From Hyphomicrobiales bacterium (GTDB taxonomy: Bacteria; Pseudomonadota; Alphaproteobacteria; Rhizobiales; Rhizobiaceae), in assembly GCA_900469445.1 (NCBI GenBank), contig UBXM01000006.1:558001-622000 (forward strand): 64,000 nucleotides of DNA, in the 5' to 3' direction. Every line of letters begins with the position of its first letter. The stretch's first letter is position 1. Made by a program: the position numbers and the translations under genes. The notes under the pieces were generated by a model. The model saw only the letters and a list, made by a program, of their open reading frames with translations, did not search any database and was not told the origin of the DNA. Below are positions 25,523-34,504 of this stretch, in pieces.

Positions 25523-27370
25523 ATGGCGATGATCGGCAAGACGACGAATGCGGCAAATGAAAAAGGGCGGGCGCACACGCCGGTCCTGCGCAAGATGCGT
25601 CATCAGCTTGCCGTCGCTTCCAGCGATCCGGTCATCGCGATCGGTTTGGTCCTAGCGGCGGTTTTCGCGCTTCTCATCCTGGCGCCCGTCATCTCCATCC
25701 TCGTCAATGTCGCAATCGTTCAGATTGGTGATGCGGCGCGCACTCGGGCGCCGGAGGGTGCCTGGACGGCCTATTATCTCACGCGCGCTTTCGCCTCGCG
25801 CATGTCCGGCATCCTGTTGTGGCAGCCCCTGTTGAATACGGCCTCGGTAGCCATTGGTGCGATCGTTATTTCGATGTCGGTCGGAGGGCTTCTGGCGTGG
25901 CTCGTTAACCGCACCGAACTTCCAGGCAGGGGCTGGTTTTCGACCGCGTTGATCATCCCCTTCATGTTGCCGACCTGGACCTTGGCACTTGCCTGGACGA
26001 CGATCTTCAAGAACCGCACCGTCGGCGGGCAGCCGGGCTGGCTTGAAAATCTCGGCTTTGCAACCCCAGACTGGCTCGCTTACGGCCGATTGCCGATGAT
26101 CATCATTCTGTCGCTGCACTACGCGCCCTTTGTGATCCTCATTCTTGGCAGCGCCCTGCAGCGGTTCGACGCGCAGTTGGAGGATTCCGCGCGTATTCTC
26201 GGTGCCAGCCGGCGCCGTGTCGCCTTTCAGATCGTGCTGCCCCTGATGCGCCCCGCGCTTCTGTCCTGCTGCCTGCTCATCCTGGCCGACTGCATCGGCG
26301 AATTCGCGGTGCCTTACGTCCTGGGCTTGCCGGTCGGTTTCGATACGCTGTCCACCTCGCTCTATCGCGCCATCTCGACGCGCCAGACCGGTATGGCCGC
26401 CGTCATGGCGGCCGTCATCATGGTGATCGGCGTGCTTACGCTTTACATCGATACGCGGATGATGCGTGAGGCAAGGCGTTTTGCCATCGTCGGTGGCAAG
26501 GGCGCGATGGATCGTCGCCGGTCGCTCGGCCGCTGGCAGATGCCGGCGACCGGTCTTGCGCTCGCGTTCGTCGCCGTCGGCGTGGTGATCCCGCTCCTGA
26601 CCCTGTTCCTCTCGACGATCATGCGGGTGCCCGGTCGCTTCACGCCGGAGAATTTCACCTTCGATTACTGGATCGGTTCCGATCTCGGCACTGTTGCCTT
26701 GCGAAACGGCATTCTGCTGACGCCGGAATTCTGGAGTGCCGGTTTAAACACGCTCATCATCATCGGTGCAGCATCGCTGGCATCGGGCGTTCTCGGCCTG
26801 CTTGTGGGTTACGTGGTCATTCGCAGCCGTTTCGCCGCGCTCGGCAATTTCCTGCGCCAGATCACCTTCATGCCCTATCTGGTGCCCGGTATCGCTTTCG
26901 CTGCCGCCATCCTGACGTTGTTTGCCGTTCCGCGCGGGCCTATTCCGGCACTCTACGGCACGTCGATCATCCTCATGCTTGCGCTGATTGCCGACCAGAT
27001 GCCGTTTGCATCGCGTTCCGGCATTGCCGCAATGGCGCAACTGGGCAAGGAGCCCGAAGAGGCAGCCCGTATCGCCGGGGCCGGTTGGTTGCGGCGCATG
27101 ACCGGCATCGTGATGCCGATCCAGAAGCGGGCGCTGGCCAGCGCGATCCTTCTGCCGTTCATCTCCGGCATCAAGGGCGTAAGCCTCTTCATCATCCTTG
27201 CCGTTCCGGCAACCGACGTGCTGACCACCTATTCGCTGCGCCTCGTCGATTACAACTACACCCAGGCGGCCAATGCCGTCGTGCTGATGATCGCGCTTCT
27301 TGCGCTGTTTGGCACCATTCTCATCAATCGTCTCACCGGCAATGGCATCGCCAAGGGACTGGAGAGCTGA
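25523..27370 (+). CDS. ABC importer permease, two fused domains (FbpB/AfuB type)
   Basis: The protein has 615 residues from ATG 25523 (AGGGG 8 nt upstream). Two permease domains are fused in one chain, each with an EAA-type loop: LEDSARILGASRRRVAFQIVLPLMRP in the first half and PEEAARIAGAGWLRRMTGIVMPI in the second. About twelve membrane helices. Fused permeases of this size occur in the ferric-ion FbpB, hexose-phosphate AfuB and related systems. It starts an operon with the ATPase (1 nt gap), binding protein, two phosphatases and a LacI regulator. Confidence 0.88.
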   Translation: MAMIGKTTNAANEKGRAHTPVLRKMRHQLAVASSDPVIAIGLVLAAVFALLILAPVISILVNVAIVQIGDAARTRAPEGAWTAYYLTRAFASRMSGILLWQPLLNTASVAIGAIVISMSVGGLLAWLVNRTELPGRGWFSTALIIPFMLPTWTLALAWTTIFKNRTVGGQPGWLENLGFATPDWLAYGRLPMIIILSLHYAPFVILILGSALQRFDAQLEDSARILGASRRRVAFQIVLPLMRPALLSCCLLILADCIGEFAVPYVLGLPVGFDTLSTSLYRAISTRQTGMAAVMAAVIMVIGVLTLYIDTRMMREARRFAIVGGKGAMDRRRSLGRWQMPATGLALAFVAVGVVIPLLTLFLSTIMRVPGRFTPENFTFDYWIGSDLGTVALRNGILLTPEFWSAGLNTLIIIGAASLASGVLGLLVGYVVIRSRFAALGNFLRQITFMPYLVPGIAFAAAILTLFAVPRGPIPALYGTSIILMLALIADQMPFASRSGIAAMAQLGKEPEEAARIAGAGWLRRMTGIVMPIQKRALASAILLPFISGIKGVSLFIILAVPATDVLTTYSLRLVDYNYTQAANAVVLMIALLALFGTILINRLTGNGIAKGLES

Positions 27371-27371
27371 C

Positions 27372-28514
27372 ATGCCCGATATCACCCTCACCAATGTTGC
27401 AAAGAACTATGCAGGTCACGGCAGTGCCGCCGTCGAAGACTTGAGCCTGACGATCGCGGATGGCGAGTTCATGTGCCTGTTGGGTCCATCCGGATGCGGC
27501 AAGACGACGACATTGCGGATGATCGCTGGGCTCGAACATCTGAGCGGCGGCGAAATCGCGATCGGCGGCCGCATCGTCGACAGTCTTTCGGCCGCGGTAT
27601 TCGTGCCGCCGGAACAGCGGCGTCTCGGCCTCGTTTTCCAGAGCTATGCGCTGTGGCCGCATATGACGGTCGAGCGCAATATCGATTTTGGCTTGCGCCT
27701 GCGCAAGCTGCCGGAAGCAGAGCGTCGCGCCAAGGCCAATGACGTGATGGAGAAGCTGCGTATCCGAGATTACGCAGCGCGCTATCCGGCACAGCTATCC
27801 GGCGGACAGCAGCAGCGCGTGGCGCTTGCTCGCATGCTTGCGGTAAACCCGGATATTCTTCTTCTCGATGAGCCGCTGTCCAATCTCGATGCGGCCCTGA
27901 GGCTGGAAATGCGGGCCGAACTGCGCCGCCTGCACGAGGAGTTCCGCACCACGATCGTGTTCGTCACCCATGACCAATGGGAAGCGATGACGCTGGCAAC
28001 GACCATCGCGGTCATGAATGGCGGGCGGTTGCAGCAAGTTGGCGCTCCGGACGACATCTATTCGCGGCCGGTCAACCGCTTCGTCGCCGAGTTCATCGGC
28101 AATCCTCCGATCAACATGATCGCATTGGGCGGAAATCCGGTTGCCGACGGCCTTGCCGCAAGGCTTGGTTCGAAACTGGATCTGGCAGATGCGGCCTCCA
28201 TCGGTATCCGGCCCGAAGAGATCGCTTTCGCGGCCGGCGACAACGCGGTGCCGCTCGGCATGTTGCGGCTTGAAAGCATCATGCCGACCGGCGGAAGCTG
28301 GATTGTCGAACTCTCGCTTGGCTCGGAACGGCTGTTCCACGCGACCCATAGCCGACCGACCGTTAAGCCGGGGGATACGGTTGCCTGTTTCGCGCGCGCC
28401 GAAGGCCTGCACCGGTTCGACATCAACCAACAGCGTATCGAGACAACCGAAATCCGCGCCGCGAGCGCGGCAAAGCCTGCCGGTGCAGACCGGTCGGCGC
28501 TTCTACCCGCATAA
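27372..28514 (+). CDS. ABC importer ATP-binding protein
   Basis: The protein has 380 residues from ATG 27372, 1 nt after the permease stop. It has Walker A GPSGCGKTT (near residue 39), Q-loop VFQSYALWPHMT, signature LSGGQQQR, Walker B ILLLDEPLSNLD and switch HDQWEAM. The last about 140 residues are a TOBE-type regulatory region. The length and TOBE tail place it in the Fe3+/polyamine/sugar-phosphate ATPase subfamily (FbpC/PotA/UgpC). It energises the fused permease encoded just upstream. Confidence 0.9.
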   Translation: MPDITLTNVAKNYAGHGSAAVEDLSLTIADGEFMCLLGPSGCGKTTTLRMIAGLEHLSGGEIAIGGRIVDSLSAAVFVPPEQRRLGLVFQSYALWPHMTVERNIDFGLRLRKLPEAERRAKANDVMEKLRIRDYAARYPAQLSGGQQQRVALARMLAVNPDILLLDEPLSNLDAALRLEMRAELRRLHEEFRTTIVFVTHDQWEAMTLATTIAVMNGGRLQQVGAPDDIYSRPVNRFVAEFIGNPPINMIALGGNPVADGLAARLGSKLDLADAASIGIRPEEIAFAAGDNAVPLGMLRLESIMPTGGSWIVELSLGSERLFHATHSRPTVKPGDTVACFARAEGLHRFDINQQRIETTEIRAASAAKPAGADRSALLPA

Positions 28515-28556
28515 AGTCACGAATACATCTCCATTCAATCACTCAAAGGAATACCG

Positions 28557-29675
28557 ATGAGACATTCCCGCACTCTGATCTCTTCATTGATGATGTCCGC
28601 CGCAGTCCTGCTTGGCGCCACCAGCGCCGGCGCCGAGGAGGCATTCGATCTCAACGCAATGATCGAGGCTGCCAAGAAGGAAGCACCGATCACCGTTTAC
28701 GATTCCACGGGCAAGATCGTCGAACAGGCAAAAGCCTTTTCGGAAAAATATGGCGTGAAGGCCACCGGCGTAAAATCCGGCGCGCCCGAGACGCTGGAAA
28801 TCGTCATCCGCGAGGCGCAGGCCAATAACGTCAAGGCCGATGTCGTCATTCTGGCCGATGCGCCGGCAGCGCTGTCGCAGGTGGTTGCCAAGGGTTATGC
28901 GAAAAGCTGGCTGCCGACCGACCTCGCCAAGGATATCCCGGCCCTTTACCAGGATCCACTGACCATCGTTCTCGCCCCGAATGTCTGGACCTACAACACC
29001 GCCCTGCATGACAGCTGCCCGATCAACAATATCTGGCAGCTGACGGAAGCCGAGTGGAAGGGCAAGGTCGCCATGCAGGATCCGGTTGGCAAACCGTCTT
29101 ATACCGATTGGTTCAACCAGCTTGCCACCCATGCCGACAAGGCCGTTGCCGATGCCTATCAGGCTCATTACGGCAAGCCGCTGGAAACCGACGAGGCAAG
29201 CGCCACGGCAGCCTGGGTGAAGGCTTTGGCTGCCAATAGCCCGTTGCTGACCGATTCCGACGGAGCAGCAGCCGAATCCATCGGTGCGCCGGATACCAAG
29301 GACAGCTTTGTCGGCCTGGTCAGCACGGCAAAATATCGCGAGAACGAAAACGGCATGAAGCTTGGTCTGTGCGCCGGCTTGTCGCCGTTCTCCGGCTGGA
29401 CCTACCCTTCGCTCGGCCTCATCGCGTCCGGCACCAAGAGCCCGAATGCCGCAAAGCTCTTCATCCACTACATGATGACGGCGGAAGGCATTGCTCCGCA
29501 GGCCAAGGACGGCAAGATGTCGACCAACACGACGGTCGGTCTTCCCGACAACGAGCCGTCCGGCGTCGGCAAGGTGCGCGACCAGCTCCTGTCCTATAAT
29601 GCTTCGACCGGTTCTGCTGACTGGGAAGCCCGTCAGGACTGGCAGGATCTTTGGTCCTTGAACTACAAGAAGTAA
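28557..29675 (+). CDS. ABC importer periplasmic binding protein (FbpA/AfuA type)
   Basis: The protein has 372 residues with a signal peptide (about 1-26, ending SAGAEE). The mature part follows the type II binding-protein pattern of extracellular solute-binding family 1/6: ITVYDSTGKIVEQAKAFSEKYGV, ADVVILADAPAAL, LAPNVWTYNTAL, and GLIASGTKSPNAAKLFIHYMM near the C-terminus. The paired tyrosines that hold iron in FbpA are not evident, and the two phosphatase genes downstream favour a phosphorylated organic ligand as in AfuA. A hairpin after the stop probably raises its expression over the downstream genes. Confidence 0.8.
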   Translation: MRHSRTLISSLMMSAAVLLGATSAGAEEAFDLNAMIEAAKKEAPITVYDSTGKIVEQAKAFSEKYGVKATGVKSGAPETLEIVIREAQANNVKADVVILADAPAALSQVVAKGYAKSWLPTDLAKDIPALYQDPLTIVLAPNVWTYNTALHDSCPINNIWQLTEAEWKGKVAMQDPVGKPSYTDWFNQLATHADKAVADAYQAHYGKPLETDEASATAAWVKALAANSPLLTDSDGAAAESIGAPDTKDSFVGLVSTAKYRENENGMKLGLCAGLSPFSGWTYPSLGLIASGTKSPNAAKLFIHYMMTAEGIAPQAKDGKMSTNTTVGLPDNEPSGVGKVRDQLLSYNASTGSADWEARQDWQDLWSLNYKK

Positions 29676-29700
29676 GCGTCGAATACTCCAAACCAACCAA

Positions 29701-29728
29701 GGCGGGCCTCGCATATGCAAGGTCCGCC
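29701..29728 (+). terminator. Intercistronic hairpin after the binding-protein gene
   Basis: GGCGGGCCT (29701-29709) pairs with AGGTCCGCC (29720-29728), with one G-U pair, around a 10-nt loop. It sits between the binding protein and the phosphatase gene, where partial termination or mRNA protection is common. Confidence 0.5.
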
Positions 29729-29748
29729 GATATCATTCGAAAGACACC

Positions 29749-30570
29749 ATGCTGACTGCCGATGAACTGAACCACCGTGAAGCCGTATTGCGGGATGTCG
29801 CCGTATCTGCCGGAGCGCTTGCTCTCGACGCCTTCACGTCGCGCAAGCCGGGAGACTTTACTCTCAAGGGGCGGCAGGATTTCCTGACGGAGTCTGACGA
29901 GGCGGTGGAAAACCACGTTCGCGCCGTGCTTACAGAAGCTTTTCCCTCGGATGGAATTCTCGGCGAGGAGGCCGGAGGCAGTCTTGCTGAGAGGCTCTGG
30001 GTGATCGACCCCATCGATGGCACCGCAAATTTTGCGCGTGGCATTCCGCATTTCTGCATCTCGATCGCCTTTTGCCATGAGGGCGAAACGCTGCTGGGAG
30101 TAATCTTCAATCCGGCCTCGGACGAATTCTATTTTGCCCGCAAGGGGCAGGGGGCGACCAAGAACGGGGTTGCGCTCACCGCTGCGGCAACCGGCTCCAT
30201 CACCAATGCCTCGGTTGAAATCGGCTGGTCTCCGCGCGTTGAAAATACGCAATATCTGGCGGCACAACAACGTGTGCTCGAAAAGGGCGCCAATATTCGC
30301 CGCGGCGCCTCCGGTGCGCTTGCAATCGCCTGGGTGGCGGAAGGCCGTACCGATGGTTACTCCGAATACTATATGAATGCCTGGGATTGCCTTGCCGGTT
30401 TGTTGATGGTGCGCGAAGCGGGCGGCGTGACCGGTTCCTATCCGGCCGAGCAGGCCGAATTGCTGACGGGTGGCGAGATTTTCGCGGCAGCACCCGGCAT
30501 TGCGGCGGATTTTGCCAAGGCAATGCGCATCGAAATTGCGTCGGCCGAACGCAAGGGAGAAGCAGCATGA
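29749..30570 (+). CDS. Inositol-monophosphatase-family phosphatase
   Basis: The protein has 273 residues. Metal-binding motifs of the IMPase/FBPase superfamily are intact: GEEAGG (72-77), DPIDGTANF (87-95) and WDCLAGLLMVREAGG near residue 220. Members hydrolyse inositol phosphate, histidinol phosphate, sugar bisphosphates or PAP, using Mg2+. Placement between an ABC importer and a second phosphatase suggests it dephosphorylates the imported compound. Its stop overlaps the next start (ATGA). Confidence 0.88.
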   Translation: MLTADELNHREAVLRDVAVSAGALALDAFTSRKPGDFTLKGRQDFLTESDEAVENHVRAVLTEAFPSDGILGEEAGGSLAERLWVIDPIDGTANFARGIPHFCISIAFCHEGETLLGVIFNPASDEFYFARKGQGATKNGVALTAAATGSITNASVEIGWSPRVENTQYLAAQQRVLEKGANIRRGASGALAIAWVAEGRTDGYSEYYMNAWDCLAGLLMVREAGGVTGSYPAEQAELLTGGEIFAAAPGIAADFAKAMRIEIASAERKGEAA

Positions 30571-31181
30571 GCTCTTCTCCACGCCACGACCGCCCACATC
30601 TCAGCCTGATCGAAAAAAGCCTGCCTGGCTGGGATGTCGATCTTTATATCGGCGGGCGCCAAGCCGTCTGCGACCCAGCGCTGCTGGCTGCCCATGACAT
30701 CAAGATCATCGTCAATTGTGCGATCAATTTCGATGTCAATTTCGTCACCGGGAGCAAGCCGGCGACCGATGGCATCCTTGCTTCCGGTCCGGGCCTGCTG
30801 CGATATTATAAGCTTGGGCTGGTCGACGACACGGGCAATTCGGACACAATGCTGCTGTCGGGCTATTATCTGTTGCGTGGTGCGCTGGATCAGAAATTTC
30901 CCGAACGTGCGTCCTACCCTCATCGCGACAAGGGCAATGTCCTCGTCAATTGCCGTGCAGGCCGAAGCCGTTCTGTCGTTCTGGTTTCGCTTTTCCTGCA
31001 TCTGGAAATGCCGGAAATCTATCCGACATTGGCCGCCGCCATCGCTCATGTGCGCGCCAAGAGGGAATTGCATCCCGATGAATGGCATGAGACACCGAAG
31101 CCGCAGTTGATCCATGCCGCGGAAAAGGCTGCGGACATGATCCGTCTCATCGAGGCGGAAAAGAAAAGAGCTGTTGCATGA
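30567..31181 (+). CDS. Dual-specificity-type protein phosphatase
   Basis: The protein has 204 residues from ATG 30567, overlapping the IMPase gene by 4 nt. The active-site loop VNCRAGRSRSVVLVSLFL gives the Cys-X5-Arg signature (Cys129, Arg135), with the preceding Asp-containing loop LVDDTGNSD (86-93) as candidate general acid. In DSPs the Cys is usually preceded by His; here it is Asn (NC), an uncommon variant. Some DSP-like bacterial enzymes act on phosphoinositides or inositol phosphates instead of proteins, which would fit the operon. The stop overlaps the LacI start. Confidence 0.82.
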   Translation: MSSSPRHDRPHLSLIEKSLPGWDVDLYIGGRQAVCDPALLAAHDIKIIVNCAINFDVNFVTGSKPATDGILASGPGLLRYYKLGLVDDTGNSDTMLLSGYYLLRGALDQKFPERASYPHRDKGNVLVNCRAGRSRSVVLVSLFLHLEMPEIYPTLAAAIAHVRAKRELHPDEWHETPKPQLIHAAEKAADMIRLIEAEKKRAVA

Positions 31182-32191
31182 CGAACCGGCCGCCACAGAG
31201 CTTTGCAAGCGCCAGCGAGGTCGCGCGAAGAGCAGGAGTGTCACGCTCCGCCGTGTCGCGGACCTTCACGGAAGGCGCGAGCGTTTCGGAGGAAACTCGG
31301 CGTAAGGTTCTGGCGGCTGCCGAAGAGTTGAATTACCACGTCAATCATCTGGCGCGCGGCCTTTCGCAGGAAAAGAGCCGGCCGATCTGCATTCTCGGGG
31401 GCGATCTGCACGCGCCCTATCAGTCGGCTCTGCTGGAAGCCATCACGCGGCGTATCCAGGCCGCGGGGCGTGCGGCGATGGTGATCAACACGGCCGGCGA
31501 GGAAGCGGATATCCGGGCGGCGCTGCATCAGACACTGAACTATCGCGCGTCGGCGACGATCGTTCTTTCGGGTGCTCCTCCGGTTTCTTTGGTGCGTACC
31601 TGCATCGAGAGCGGCCAGCATGTCATTCTCATCAACCGCGCGGGACAAATCGAAGAGGCGGATCATATCAGTCTCGACCACGAGAGTGCCATGAACGATG
31701 CCTGGCACATGCTGGAGCGCGCAGGCTGCACGTCCTTTGCAATCGTGTCGTCCACCAACGGTTCTCCCAGCCTCTTGGCCCGCGAGCAGCTCTTTCGCGA
31801 TGCCGTCATTGGGGCGGGATTTGAGCCGCCGCAGATGATAAAGGCTGGTCCAACCAGCTATCGGAGCGGTGCCGAGGCTGCGCGCAGGCTATTGCCTGGA
31901 GCGAAGCGGCCAGATGCGGTTTTTTGCGTCACCGATCTTCTCGCCTGCGGTTTTCTCGACATTGCCCGCAAGGATTTCCAATTGAACGTCCCCGGCGATC
32001 TCTGCGTGATCGGCTTCGATGATATCGAACAGGCCAGCTGGGAAGGTTATGCGATCACCACGTTCCGTCAGCCGATCGAGGAGATGGCGGAGGCCATCGT
32101 CAAACGCCTGACCGAGGAACGCCGTGAACGCAATGACAACCAGTCTTTGACCTTCAAGGCATATCCGGTGTGGCGAAAGACTGTTCGTTAG
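31178..32191 (+). CDS. LacI-family transcriptional regulator
   Basis: The protein has 337 residues. N-terminal helix-turn-helix (SEVARRAGVSRSAVSRTF, residues about 13-30) with hinge (HVNHLARGLS) is followed by a periplasmic-binding-protein-like effector domain (about 65-335). It overlaps the phosphatase gene by 4 nt and is the last gene of the operon, so it probably controls the importer genes through the TATGTGCAT sites at 25387-25460. The effector is likely the imported compound or its dephosphorylated product. Confidence 0.9.
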   Translation: MTNRPPQSFASASEVARRAGVSRSAVSRTFTEGASVSEETRRKVLAAAEELNYHVNHLARGLSQEKSRPICILGGDLHAPYQSALLEAITRRIQAAGRAAMVINTAGEEADIRAALHQTLNYRASATIVLSGAPPVSLVRTCIESGQHVILINRAGQIEEADHISLDHESAMNDAWHMLERAGCTSFAIVSSTNGSPSLLAREQLFRDAVIGAGFEPPQMIKAGPTSYRSGAEAARRLLPGAKRPDAVFCVTDLLACGFLDIARKDFQLNVPGDLCVIGFDDIEQASWEGYAITTFRQPIEEMAEAIVKRLTEERRERNDNQSLTFKAYPVWRKTVR

Positions 32192-32331
32192 TTGAATTTG
32201 ACTTTGCGATGCCTTCTGTCGACTGGAGCAGATACAGATTGCCAACACGCAGAATAGGAGTAGAGAGCATCTATCGTATTGCTGCGGTCGGTTCGTAAGG
32301 GATGATGCAGCGGATCTAGTGGGGATGGCCG

Positions 32332-32799
32332 GTGAGCGATGAACTGCAGGGCAGGGCGGCCAATAGCGCGGCGATTAGGCTTCGCGCCGAAAGAGAAATG
32401 AGCGCTATCGGAATTACCCCGGATTTTATCAGGCATCTGGTGCAGACTTTTTACGGACGGGTGCTCGCTCACCCGCAGCTTGGTCCGATTTTCGATGCGA
32501 GGCTCTCTGGACGTTGGCCAGAACATATCGAACGCATGATTTCATTCTGGACGTCGATCGCTTTCAAGTCCGGCGCCTATGGTGGCAAACCTGTCCAGGC
32601 GCATCTCGGTATCGAGAACATGACGCCAAACCTGTTTCCACTATGGCTTGAGCTGTTTGCTGCAACGCTGGACGACATCGCTCCCAATGCGGAGGCGAAA
32701 ACCTGGTTCATGGCGACTGCTGACAGAATTGCACGAAGCCTGACCTTGGCCCTCTTCTACAATCCGGCAATCGACGATCCGATGCGGCGCCAGTCCTGA
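32332..32799 (+). CDS. Group III truncated haemoglobin
   Basis: The protein has 155 residues from GTG 32332 (GGGGA upstream). The helical globin core shows LVQTFYGRVLAHPQLGPIF, MISFWTSIAFKSGAYGGKPVQAHLGI and FPLWLELFAATLDD, which is the group III pattern; His91 is the likely haem ligand. Length is about 20 residues above the usual group III size because of an N-terminal extension. Such proteins bind O2/NO or take part in haem-redox chemistry. It seems monocistronic; no regulator site was found. Confidence 0.85.
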   Translation: MSDELQGRAANSAAIRLRAEREMSAIGITPDFIRHLVQTFYGRVLAHPQLGPIFDARLSGRWPEHIERMISFWTSIAFKSGAYGGKPVQAHLGIENMTPNLFPLWLELFAATLDDIAPNAEAKTWFMATADRIARSLTLALFYNPAIDDPMRRQS

Positions 32800-32854
32800 T
32801 GAATTCTGTGATCAGTTCTCCCGGCACGAAGACGACGGCATAACAGGCAGGTCA

Positions 32855-33760
32855 ATGAATACCTCTTTCTCCAGTCAACGATCTTTGCTGGGAGTTGCGC
32901 TGGCATCGGCAGGTTATGCCTGCTTCGCATTGCAGGACGCCGTGGTGAAATGGCTGGTGGCGGACTACGAAGTACCCCAGATCCTGTTCATGCGAAGCCT
33001 CGTCATCGTTCTGATAACGGCGCCGCTCGCGCTCTATTTTCGGCATCCGTCGATCATGAAGAGCCGCTATCGCGGCACTGTGGTTCTGCGCGCTGGACTG
33101 ATGCTTGTTGCCTGGCTTCTGTTCTACAACGCCGCAAAGCACTTGGGCCTTGCCGAACTCACCACGCTTTATTTTTCTGCGCCGATCATGGTCGTCTTTC
33201 TCTCGATCCTGGTTCTCAAGGAAACCGTCGGCATGGGAAGGTGGATTGCGTGTCTTGGCGGTTTCGTGGGCGTTGTGGTTGCGGCCAACCCGGCGCATTC
33301 ACCAAATCTGCTGCCGGCCGCGATGTGCGTTGCTGCAGGATTCTGCTGGGCTTGGAGTACGATCCTCATTCGCCTCGTCAGCCGAACCGAGACCACCTTG
33401 ACCCAGATGTGGGCGACAAGCCTGCTGTTTGCCCTAGCATGCGCAGCCTCGTTCCCCTGGCTGTGGAAGACGCCCGATGTAACAGGTTGGGTCTTGATGA
33501 TCACGCTCGGGCTCGTCGCCACGATCGGACAATATCTTCTGTATGAGGGTTTTCGATACGCCCCGGCATCCGCACTCGCGCCCGTGGAATATACGGGTTT
33601 GATATGGGCCTTCATTTACGGCTACGCGATCTGGATGGAAATTCCGGCCACGAACGTCTTCATCGGGGCCTGCCTGATCGTGGCCTCAAGCTGCGTCCTG
33701 ATCTTCTGGGAGCGAAAAGCGGAAAAGTTGGCTAAAGCGAGTGTAGCAACCTGCTCCTGA
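32855..33760 (+). CDS. EamA-family (DMT superfamily) permease
   Basis: The protein has 301 residues with ten predicted helices in two EamA repeats (about 8-140 and 150-290). The first starts LLGVALASAGYACFALQDAVVKWLV, and the second contains AATMCVAAGFCWAWSTILIRLVSR-like sequence; both match drug/metabolite exporters. Substrates vary widely and cannot be stated. It precedes the convergent GntR genes, with 37 nt between the stops. Confidence 0.85.
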   Translation: MNTSFSSQRSLLGVALASAGYACFALQDAVVKWLVADYEVPQILFMRSLVIVLITAPLALYFRHPSIMKSRYRGTVVLRAGLMLVAWLLFYNAAKHLGLAELTTLYFSAPIMVVFLSILVLKETVGMGRWIACLGGFVGVVVAANPAHSPNLLPAAMCVAAGFCWAWSTILIRLVSRTETTLTQMWATSLLFALACAASFPWLWKTPDVTGWVLMITLGLVATIGQYLLYEGFRYAPASALAPVEYTGLIWAFIYGYAIWMEIPATNVFIGACLIVASSCVLIFWERKAEKLAKASVATCS

Positions 33761-33797
33761 CTGTGCATGTCAACGATGCGGAAAACTTCAGCAGCGG

Positions 33798-34502
33798 TCA
33801 GATCTTCTGAAGAAAATCCGGTTCCTTCAGAATATGCTCAACTCCCTTCTGCACATGGCTTTTTATGATCAGCCTTGCGCCGTCGGCGTCTCGTGCGAGT
33901 GCTCGCTCAAAAAGAAGCTTGTGATCGTCGACAACCGCTTTGCCACGGAAACTTCCCGCGAGCATATGGTATCGAAGGAAGCGGTCGAATACCGACGACA
34001 GGTTCTGCAAAAGCGTTGTCGAATTGCTTGCGGCAACGATTGCCCGATGGAACTCCCAGTCGCAGCGGACCCAGTCGATGGTGCGGGAAGTGTCTCCGGC
34101 AAGAAGCCTGCGTTCGACCGCGGCCAGTCGATGATGCGCGGCGACAATCGATCCTTCCCACTCAAGGTCCCCGGCGGCGAAGGAAAGGCCGATTGCATGG
34201 CTCTCCAGCACAACGCGAAGATCAGCCAGCTCCATCAACTCCCGCTTTGATACGGGACTAACCTCAAATCCGCGCTGACCTTCGGCAAGGACAAGATTCT
34301 CCGCCGTTAATCTGCATAGGATTTCTCGCAGTGACGAAATGCTGATCGAATATCTCTCGCGCGCCTTTTCAAGCTTGATCTTGGAGCCGGGCGGCAGGTT
34401 TCCAAGTATGATGTCTTGCCGCAACCGGCGAAATACCGCCTCACTTCCGGTCTCGTTGAACCCGTCCGTGCGACCATGTTCGCTTGCTCGTTCTTCGCTC
34501 AT
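33798..34502 (-). CDS. GntR-family regulator, FCD type (second of two)
   Basis: The protein has 234 residues from ATG 34502; a TTG at 34508 is less likely. N-terminal winged helix (about 20-85; ISSLREILCRLTAENLVLAE) and FCD ligand-binding domain (about 95-225) with the metal-binding pattern D..FH (CDWEFHRAIVAAS) and DHKLLFERAL..H. It is in tandem with, and paralogous to, the gene just upstream (2-nt gap). The pair is convergent with EamA and lies beside quiC, so a carboxylate ligand from quinate/shikimate or protocatechuate metabolism is plausible. Confidence 0.88.
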   Translation of the reverse strand: MSEERASEHGRTDGFNETGSEAVFRRLRQDIILGNLPPGSKIKLEKARERYSISISSLREILCRLTAENLVLAEGQRGFEVSPVSKRELMELADLRVVLESHAIGLSFAAGDLEWEGSIVAAHHRLAAVERRLLAGDTSRTIDWVRCDWEFHRAIVAASNSTTLLQNLSSVFDRFLRYHMLAGSFRGKAVVDDHKLLFERALARDADGARLIIKSHVQKGVEHILKEPDFLQKI

Positions 34503-34504
34503 GA

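Noticed and set aside
28557..29675. Ferric iron importer reading of the FbpA-like gene
   Set aside because: Iron ligands are not evident and two phosphatase genes follow; kept only as an alternative.
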